Positions 5,631-9,370 of a stretch of 9,370 bases of DNA are shown piece by piece (positions within the stretch are counted from its first letter, which is position 1; the number at the start of each line of letters is the position of its first letter). A model generated the notes under the pieces. It ran no database searches. It had not been told where the DNA came from and saw only the letters and a list, made by a program, of their open reading frames with translations. The stretch comes from Planctomycetaceae bacterium (GTDB lineage Bacteria > Planctomycetota > Planctomycetia > Pirellulales > Thermoguttaceae). Location of the stretch: contig JAITAZ010000672.1 in the NCBI GenBank assembly GCA_031283825.1, forward strand, positions 1 through 9,370, read 5' to 3'. The translations under genes and the position numbers were made by a program.

Positions 5631-7682
5631 TTATTTTTCGGGTTTTGGCAATTCTCTTCCTTTTTTTCTTTTTCTTTTTTTTGATTTGAAGTCGAATAGT
5701 TTTGCGTTTGAGTTTTTTCCGATGAATTTTTTCATTTCTTCGATTCTATCTCTGATGGTTGCTGCTTTTTCGAATTCTAATTTTTCGGCGGCTTCTAGCA
5801 TTTCTTTTTCTAATTCGTTTATGTATTCTTGGGTGATGAATAATTCGTCGTCGTTTTGACCTACTGCCGCGTTTGCTTTTGCGTGAGCGTCGGCTTCGGC
5901 TTCAATTCCTTTTGCGATATTTTTCTTAATGGTTTCCGGCGTGATACCGTTTAATTTATTGTATTCTTCTTGTTTTTTTCGGCGGCGTTGTGTTTCGTCG
6001 ATTGCTTTCTGCATCGAGTCTGTAACTTTGTCAGCGTATAGAATAACTTTTGCGTTTACGTTTCGTGCGCTTCGTCCGATAGTTTGAATCAGCGACGTTT
6101 CGCTTCTTAAAAATCCTTCTTTATCTGCGTCGAGAATTGCGACAAGCGAAACTTCCGGCAGGTCTAAACCTTCGCGTAGTAGATTAACTCCGACTAGCAC
6201 GTCGAATTGACCGGCGCGTAAATCGCGTAGTATTTCGACTCGTTCAAAGGCGTCTAATTCGCTGTGTAGCCATTTGCATCTGATTTTTTGTTTCTCGAAG
6301 TAAGCCGCGATATCTTCGGCTAATCTTTTTGTCAGCGCGGTAACGAGTGTCCGTTCTCCGGCGGCGGTTCGTTCTTTAATTTGTTCGATTAGATGAGGAA
6401 TCTGTTTTGACGCCGGCGCAACTTCGATAATTGGATCAAGGAGTCCAGTCGGGCGAATTACTTGATCGATTACGTAACTGCCGGACTGTTCGAGTTCGTA
6501 TGGACTCGGCGTTGCGGAGACGAATATTACTTTATTGATTCGTTCTGTCCATTCGTCGAATTTGAGCGGTCGATTATCCAACGCGCTTGGCAATCGAAAA
6601 CCATGTTCGACTAAATTTTTCTTTCGGGCTTGGTCTCCGTGATACATTGCGCGGATTTGCGGCGTTGTTACGTGTGATTCATCAACGAAGAGCAAGTAAT
6701 CGTCGGGAAAGAAATCGAACAGTGTTTCGGGCGGACTGCCGGACGGACGATTGGATAGCGGCGCGCTGTAATTTTCGATTCCCGGACAATAGCCGAGTTC
6801 TTGCATCAATTCGATATCGTATTTTGTGCGAGCGGACAGACGTTGCGATTCGAGCAATTTACCTTGTTCTTTGAAGACTTTTAATCGTTCTTCGAGTTCG
6901 GTTTCGATTCTGATGATAGCTTCTTGGATACGTTCTTCCGGCAGTACGAAATGTTTTGCCGGATAGACATAAAATTCGTTTTGGCGTCGGATTGTTTCGG
7001 AGGTCAGGGGGTTGATGATGGAGATTTGTTCGATTTCGTCTCCCCAGAATTCGATTCGTACTGCGAATTCTTCGTATGGCAGCCAGATATCGACTGAATC
7101 TCCTCTGACGCGAAATTGACCGCGTTCAAAGGCGACGTCGTTTCTATCGTATTGAATATCGATCAAGCGGGCTAGCATTTTATCGCGTCTGATTTCTTCT
7201 CCGACACGAAGAGCGACCATCATTTCTTTGTAATCTTTTGGCGAGCCGAGACCGTAAATACACGAGACGCTTGCGACGATTATAGTATCAGGGCGAGTTA
7301 CGAGCGAGCTTGTTGCGGAGAGTCGTAGGCGGTCGATTTCTTCGTTGATGGAGGCGTCTTTTTCGATGTAGATATCGCGTTGAGGGATGTAGGCTTCGGG
7401 TTGGTAGTAGTCGTAGTATGAGACAAAGTAGGCGACAGCGTTGTTAGGAAAAAATTCTTTAAATTCGCTGTAGAGTTGTGCGGCGAGGGTTTTATTGTGA
7501 GACATGACAAGCGTAGGTTTATTAAAATGCGCGATTACATTTGCCATCGTGAAAGTTTTACCTGAGCCGGTAACGCCTTTGAGAGTCTGTATTTTTTGAC
7601 CGGATTCAATCCCGCGAATCAAAGATTGTATCGCCTGCGGCTGATCGCCCGAAGGAAAAAATGGAGCTTGAAGATCAAACAT
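5631..7682 (-). CDS. uvrB: UvrABC system protein B (excinuclease ABC subunit B)
   Basis: UvrB is the damage-verifying helicase-like subunit of bacterial nucleotide excision repair. It is loaded by UvrA and then recruits UvrC for incision. From the ATG it is 683 aa, the normal family length. Visible motifs: PSGDQPQAI (10-18), Walker A GVTGSGKT (36-43), the damage-probing beta-hairpin start [10 protein letters not shown] (89-98), Walker B DESH (334-337), and helicase motif [11 protein letters not shown] (533-541). A C-terminal UVR domain (about 621-650, ending RDRIEEM) binds UvrC or UvrA. A very basic tail ([10 protein letters not shown]) follows. An in-frame TTG lies three codons upstream (7691), but the ATG at 7682 fits family N-termini ([14 protein letters not shown]). 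Neither has a Shine-Dalgarno. I see no recognisable SOS box. It is monocistronic; uvrA and uvrC are not in the window. Confidence 0.98.
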   Translation of the reverse strand: MFDLQAPFFPSGDQPQAIQSLIRGIESGQKIQTLKGVTGSGKTFTMANVIAHFNKPTLVMSHNKTLAAQLYSEFKEFFPNNAVAYFVSYYDYYQPEAYIPQRDIYIEKDASINEEIDRLRLSATSSLVTRPDTIIVASVSCIYGLGSPKDYKEMMVALRVGEEIRRDKMLARLIDIQYDRNDVAFERGQFRVRGDSVDIWLPYEEFAVRIEFWGDEIEQISIINPLTSETIRRQNEFYVYPAKHFVLPEERIQEAIIRIETELEERLKVFKEQGKLLESQRLSARTKYDIELMQELGYCPGIENYSAPLSNRPSGSPPETLFDFFPDDYLLFVDESHVTTPQIRAMYHGDQARKKNLVEHGFRLPSALDNRPLKFDEWTERINKVIFVSATPSPYELEQSGSYVIDQVIRPTGLLDPIIEVAPASKQIPHLIEQIKERTAAGERTLVTALTKRLAEDIAAYFEKQKIRCKWLHSELDAFERVEILRDLRAGQFDVLVGVNLLREGLDLPEVSLVAILDADKEGFLRSETSLIQTIGRSARNVNAKVILYADKVTDSMQKAIDETQRRRKKQEEYNKLNGITPETIKKNIAKGIEAEADAHAKANAAVGQNDDELFITQEYINELEKEMLEAAEKLEFEKAATIRDRIEEMKKFIGKNSNAKLFDFKSKKRKRKKGRELPKPEK

Positions 7683-7735
7683 ATAATTCAAATTTTTAAT
7701 GTTGATAGAAAATAATATAAAAAAATAGTATTGAA

Positions 7736-7767
7736 AATTCGGAATTTAAAAACCCGTGAACGGTTAT
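7736..7767 (-). repeat. ATTCGGAATTTAAAAACCCGTGAACGGTTA repeat upstream of uvrB
   Basis: This carries GTGAACGGTTA with the same left neighbour (GAATTTAAAAAC) as the copy downstream of uvrB. On the minus strand it forms AACCG, TTCA loop, CGGGTT with one bulged base, then TTTAAATTC. It lies about 75 nt upstream of the uvrB start, so as a terminator it would isolate uvrB from upstream transcription. Its relatives are at 5542-5571 and 8041-8070. Confidence 0.45.
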
Positions 7768-7773
7768 TTTTTA

Positions 7774-7916
7774 AGGGACATTAGGGACAAAAGGGACGGT
7801 AGGGACATTAGGGACGCTTTGTTTTAAAATCTGTTTGAAAAGACTCAAGAGCGACATCTTTTGAGTTTTTAATTCTTGATTTCAAACAACAAGTCCCTTT
7901 TGTCCCTACTGTCCCT
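7774..7916. repeat. GGGAC 9-bp-unit palindromic element, copy B (intact)
   Basis: The left arm has five 9-bp units (AGGGACATT, AGGGACAAA, AGGGACGGT, AGGGACATT, AGGGACGCT; 7774-7818). The right arm has three inverted units (7893-7916). The middle can fold further: TTTGAAA/TTTCAAA, and ACTCAA (7843-7848) with TTGAGT (7861-7866) at the tip. The whole would form one long hairpin. The sequence TTGAGT at the tip is the uninterrupted equivalent of the point where copy A (81-467) carries its 200-bp insertion. No coding potential. Confidence 0.75.
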
Positions 7917-8052
7917 CAAAAAAACTACGACTGAATATTAAACGCAGAAAGCACAGAATATAAAGGAAAAAACAAATGAATAATTACAAGTAATTTGTTA
8001 TTTGCAGATCATCATTTGATTTTCCGCCAGATATTGCATAATTCCGAATTTT

Positions 8053-8070
8053 AAAAACTCGACAACGGTT
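8053..8070 (-). terminator. Candidate terminator for the lipoprotein gene
   Basis: Read on the minus strand: AACCG, TTGT loop, CGAGTT with one bulged A, then TTTAAAATT. It lies about 100 nt past the lipoprotein stop codon. It belongs to the same repeat family as 5558-5571 and 7751-7767. The loop and bulge differ but the pairing is kept, which suggests the stem matters. The stem is short, so confidence is modest. Confidence 0.35.
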
Positions 8071-8107
8071 ATAAATAATATTTCGTTACAAAAATTCTCT
8101 CTTCCTT

Positions 8108-8160
8108 CTACTACAACTAATACACTACTACAACTACTACAACTAATACAACTACTACAA
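8108..8160. repeat. Six-unit 9-bp tandem repeat, CTACTACAA type
   Basis: Units: CTACTACAA, CTAATACA (one base short), CTACTACAA, CTACTACAA, CTAATACAA, CTACTACAA. The array lies 9 bases beyond the stop codon of the lipoprotein gene, in its 3' untranslated region (TTGTAGTAG in the transcript). It is a simple-sequence array likely to vary in length between strains. Too short and without spacers for a CRISPR. Confidence 0.7.
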
Positions 8161-8169
8161 CTAAAGCTC

Positions 8170-8742
8170 CTACTGAGCTGGTTTAGCGATTTTTAATTGT
8201 TCGTCTTTTGGGTCGTAAATGTATTTGTGGTTTGGTGGTAGTGTTGGTAGTTTTATCATTCCTTTTTTAATGATTTCTTCCATAAATTCTTCGTGAGTTG
8301 CTGGTGCTTTGTTTTCGTGTTCTGCTTTATACAGTTGCATTGTTTTAGGAATTTGCATATTGTAGGTAGTCATTTCTGAGGCTCTCCAATAAGTTCCGAG
8401 AGGAACTAAAATAGGCGCCATTACAGATTTTTCACCGCCGTAATGACCTTTTGCTCCAGCGCCGACTTCTGCTTTGACGACAGTTTCAGTTTTTTTTGGT
8501 TCGATATTTTTTTCTTCTGGTTTTTTATTTTCTGTATTATTCTCTGTTGTTTTTGGGTCTGGAGTTACTTGTTTTTGTTCAGTCGGATTTGAGTCTGGAC
8601 GTTGTTTAGGTTTTGCGCCTTCGCAACCTGACAAAATTATAGACAAAGCCGTCAACAACAAAAACGACGACGTCAAAATTTCAGCTGTTACTTTTCCAAC
8701 CGATTCGGCAAAAGTAATTTTCGTTACAATAATTTTTCTCAT
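8170..8742 (-). CDS. Small lipoprotein, planctomycete-type conserved hypothetical
   Basis: This 190-aa protein has an unusually long N-terminal segment, then a hydrophobic run (about 25-38) ending in the lipobox LSGC with lipidation Cys40. It is therefore a predicted lipoprotein anchored outside the cytoplasm. Residues about 42-92 are a charged linker rich in Pro, Lys, Glu and Thr, likely disordered. The C-terminal domain (about 105-185) has APILVPLGTYWRASE, then MQLYKAEHENKAPATHEEFM, GMIKLPTLPPNHKYIYDP. Its THEEFM..LPPxHxYxYDP pattern recalls a conserved planctomycete family of unknown function and, more loosely, pseudopilin C-terminal domains; this is from memory. The only ATG gives the coordinates used, but a TTG codon at residue 23 (EILTSS) would give a more normal signal length. 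No Shine-Dalgarno decides between them. It stands alone. Confidence 0.82.
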   Translation of the reverse strand: MRKIIVTKITFAESVGKVTAEILTSSFLLLTALSIILSGCEGAKPKQRPDSNPTEQKQVTPDPKTTENNTENKKPEEKNIEPKKTETVVKAEVGAGAKGHYGGEKSVMAPILVPLGTYWRASEMTTYNMQIPKTMQLYKAEHENKAPATHEEFMEEIIKKGMIKLPTLPPNHKYIYDPKDEQLKIAKPAQ

Positions 8743-8775
8743 GTTAATTAAGTGAAGTTAAAGGTGGGGGAAGAA

Positions 8776-8803
8776 ATTCGGAATTCGGAATGCGGAATTC
8801 GGA
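8776..8803. repeat. 7-bp tandem repeat, ATTCGGA x4
   Basis: Units ATTCGGA, ATTCGGA, ATGCGGA, ATTCGGA, then ATTTTTT. It lies about 35-60 nt upstream of the lipoprotein start, hence in its leader or promoter region. ATTCGGA also occurs at 7736-7742 beside the AACCG repeat. Likely a dispersed simple repeat. Confidence 0.65.
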
Positions 8804-8842
8804 ATTTTTTTTATCAATTGATGATTATTCTTGAAGAAGATA

Positions 8843-8870
8843 ATTTTAATATTATCAATTATTCTTGCAA
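8843..8870 (-). promoter_or_regulatory. Candidate promoter of the lipoprotein gene
   Basis: On the minus strand, TTGCAA (8870-8865), a 16-nt spacer and TAAAAT (8848-8843) resemble sigma-70 -35 and -10 boxes. The leader would be about 95 nt and include the 7-bp tandem repeat. Weak, as the region is AT-rich. Confidence 0.25.
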
Positions 8871-8894
8871 GTGGAGATATATTTTCGGCAGTTA

Positions 8895-8990
8895 TAACTC
8901 ATGTTACGCACTTGCTACCCCCGATCTGGTAGGCGACCTGAGTCGGCGGTCGCCTACCTGTCTGGAGCAGCAAGTGCGTAACATGAGTTA
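8895..8990. repeat. 96-bp palindrome with perfect 22-bp arms
   Basis: The outer arms are 8895-8916 (starting TAACTCATGTTACGCAC) and 8969-8990, a perfect 22-bp inverted repeat. Nested inside is a perfect 11-bp repeat, GGTAGGCGACC (8928-8938) and GGTCGCCTACC (8948-8958). The single strand could fold into a long hairpin or the duplex into a cruciform. A degraded relative starts at 3331. It is GC-rich against an AT-rich spacer. No ORF; probably a REP/MITE-like repeat. Confidence 0.75.
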
Positions 8991-8994
8991 CTAA

Positions 8995-9070
8995 GTCCTG
9001 CAAGGACGACACTTGATAACGCAAAAAAATTGTATCTCGTTCTGAATATCAAGTACTGTCCTTGCAGGAC
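8995..9070. repeat. Inverted repeat with GTCCTGCAAGGAC ends
   Basis: The arms are 8995-9017 and 9048-9070, 23 bp with three mismatches. Each outer 13-mer (GTCCTGCAAGGAC) is itself a small palindrome, so each arm can also form its own hairpin. It lies 4 nt after the 96-bp palindrome. The form GTCCTGCAAGGACGACACTT recalls a widespread intergenic repeat style; that is recollection only. Confidence 0.65.
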
Positions 9071-9090
9071 AATGAAAAATAAAATTGTCC
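9067..9090 (-). terminator. Stem-loop downstream of galE
   Basis: GGACAAT (9067-9073) pairs with ATTGTCC (9084-9090) around a 10-nt loop. It lies about 35 nt past the galE stop on that strand. It overlaps the end of the preceding inverted repeat and has no T tract right after the stem, so it is at best a transcript-end hairpin. Confidence 0.3.
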
Positions 9091-9118
9091 GGTAAAATAA
9101 TTCCACTGATATATTACC
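9091..9118 (-). repeat. CAGTGGAATATT-type dispersed repeat, copy 3
   Basis: Minus strand GGTAATATATCAGTGGAATT then ATTTTACC. The ends GGTAA/TTACC can pair. It lies 6 nt past the galE stop codon and matches 2105-2134 and 2426-2455. Confidence 0.45.
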
Positions 9119-9124
9119 AAAATT

Positions 9125-9370
9125 TTATATTTTCTCTTTTTTTACGTACCAATTCCATGCGGTTGAAATTGAGTCTTTTAACGAAAATTTTGGTTGCCAG
9201 TTTAATAATGATTCGGCTTTTTGCTTCGAACCAACTAATACCGGAGGATCGCCCTCGCGGCGTTCAATGTCGATAGTCGAAATTGGTCTTCCTGTAACTT
9301 CTCTTGCAATGTCAATTGTCTCTCTCACCGAATAACCATTACCACAACCTAAATTATAATGATCAGAAAT
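9125..9370 (-). CDS. galE: UDP-glucose 4-epimerase family protein, C-terminal part
   Basis: Only the last 81 codons are inside the window; the reading frame stays open to the edge at 9370, so the gene is partial at its 5' end. The first residues read HYNLGCGNGYSVRETI, the conserved GalE C-terminal motif (usually YNLGtGxGySVxEvi). They are followed by EVTGRPI, the sugar-nucleotide-binding RREGDPPVLV stretch, and a terminal NWQPKFSLKDSISTAWNW helix. GalE is an NAD-dependent extended short-chain dehydrogenase that interconverts UDP-glucose and UDP-galactose in the cytoplasm, feeding polysaccharide synthesis or galactose use. The catalytic Tyr and the NAD motif are outside the window, so related epimerases cannot be fully excluded. 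It ends in TAA, with a repeat starting 6 nt later. Confidence 0.88.
   Translation of the reverse strand: MSDHYNLGCGNGYSVRETIDIAREVTGRPISTIDIERREGDPPVLVGSKQKAESLLNWQPKFSLKDSISTAWNWYVKKEKI

Larger units (their letters stand above)
7683..8169. other. Gene-free spacer upstream of uvrB
   Basis: This spacer holds the uvrB promoter region and the 3' end of the lipoprotein transcript. Seen here: an ATTCGGAATTTAAAAACCCG repeat (7736-7767), an intact GGGAC-unit palindrome (7774-7916), and a short AAACGCAGAAAGCACAGAA stretch (7939-7957) that resembles a decayed CACAGAGAA unit. A terminator-like hairpin (8053-8070) and a 9-bp tandem repeat (8108-8160) follow. The 60 bases before uvrB are AT-rich with TATATT-like hexamers, but no promoter can be chosen with confidence. 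Confidence 0.55.
8743..9124. other. Gene-free spacer between galE and the lipoprotein gene
   Basis: Contents: a 7-bp tandem repeat (8776-8803), an imperfect direct repeat TTATCAATT..ATTATTCTTG (8811-8836 and 8852-8871), a candidate promoter (8843-8870), two large palindromes (8895-8990, 8995-9070), a hairpin (9067-9090) and a dispersed repeat (9091-9118). Open frames on the plus strand cross these palindromes and lack start signals, so I do not call them. Confidence 0.55.

Noticed and set aside
7689..7691. TTG as the uvrB start
   Set aside because: The ATG three codons downstream fits the family N-terminus better, and no Shine-Dalgarno favours the TTG.
7683..7770. SOS (LexA) box upstream of uvrB
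   Set aside because: I looked for a CTGT-N8-ACAG or GAAC-type palindrome. The nearby GTGAACGGTTA is a dispersed repeat also found far from repair genes.
7774..7916. CRISPR-like array
   Set aside because: Units are 9 bp, contiguous and inverted between arms. There are no spacers and no cas genes.
8752..8994. 80-codon plus-strand open frame
   Set aside because: It crosses the 7-bp tandem repeat and the 96-bp palindrome; composition is repeat-derived.
9085..9276. 63-codon plus-strand open frame
   Set aside because: It overlaps the clear galE C-terminus on the other strand.

Overview
This looks like a chromosomal segment of a low-GC member of the Planctomycetota, probably a Pirellulales/Thermoguttaceae-like lineage. 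That assignment is an inference. It rests on family resemblance of the 270-aa NRDE protein, the 190-aa lipoprotein, the 446-aa secreted protein and the BatA-type protein, and on intergenic DNA packed with palindromic repeats. No rRNA or other taxonomic marker is present. Intergenic DNA is much more AT-rich than the genes.

Layout: (1) 1-588 has no gene. It holds a palindromic element built on 9-bp GGGGAC units that has been split by a 200-bp MITE-like element, and then a 12-bp inverted repeat that ends at the stop codon of the next gene. (2) 589-1929 (-) encodes a secreted protein with a Ser/Thr-rich linker. (3) 1930-2515 is intergenic and holds a second MITE-like element and two copies of a CAGTGGAATATT repeat. 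(4) 2516-3328 (+) is an NRDE/TANGO2-family protein, followed 2 nt after its stop by a degraded palindrome. (5) 3508-5322 (-) is a BatA-type VWA membrane protein. (6) 5323-5630 is intergenic, with a half MITE and a terminator-like repeat. (7) 5631-7682 (-) is uvrB. (8) 7683-8169 is intergenic, with a second, uninterrupted GGGAC palindrome. (9) 8170-8742 (-) is a small lipoprotein. (10) 8743-9124 holds tandem repeats and large palindromes. (11) 9125-9370 (-) is the 3' end of a galE-like epimerase gene that runs off the window.

The genes do not form an obvious pathway. Each stands alone between repeat-filled spacers, so most are probably transcribed singly. The housekeeping members are uvrB (nucleotide excision repair) and the galE-like epimerase (sugar nucleotide metabolism). 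I do not see a defence system, CRISPR array, prophage or transposase gene.

The most interesting content is the non-coding repeat landscape. At least three elements share the same end sequence (GGGAA..TCTAAAAA followed by TTTTTATTA) but carry unrelated centres. One of them is inserted in another repeat with a TTGA duplication, and the uninterrupted relative of that target lies in the same window. A short AACCG/CGGTT hairpin repeat recurs downstream of minus-strand genes and looks like a dispersed terminator.
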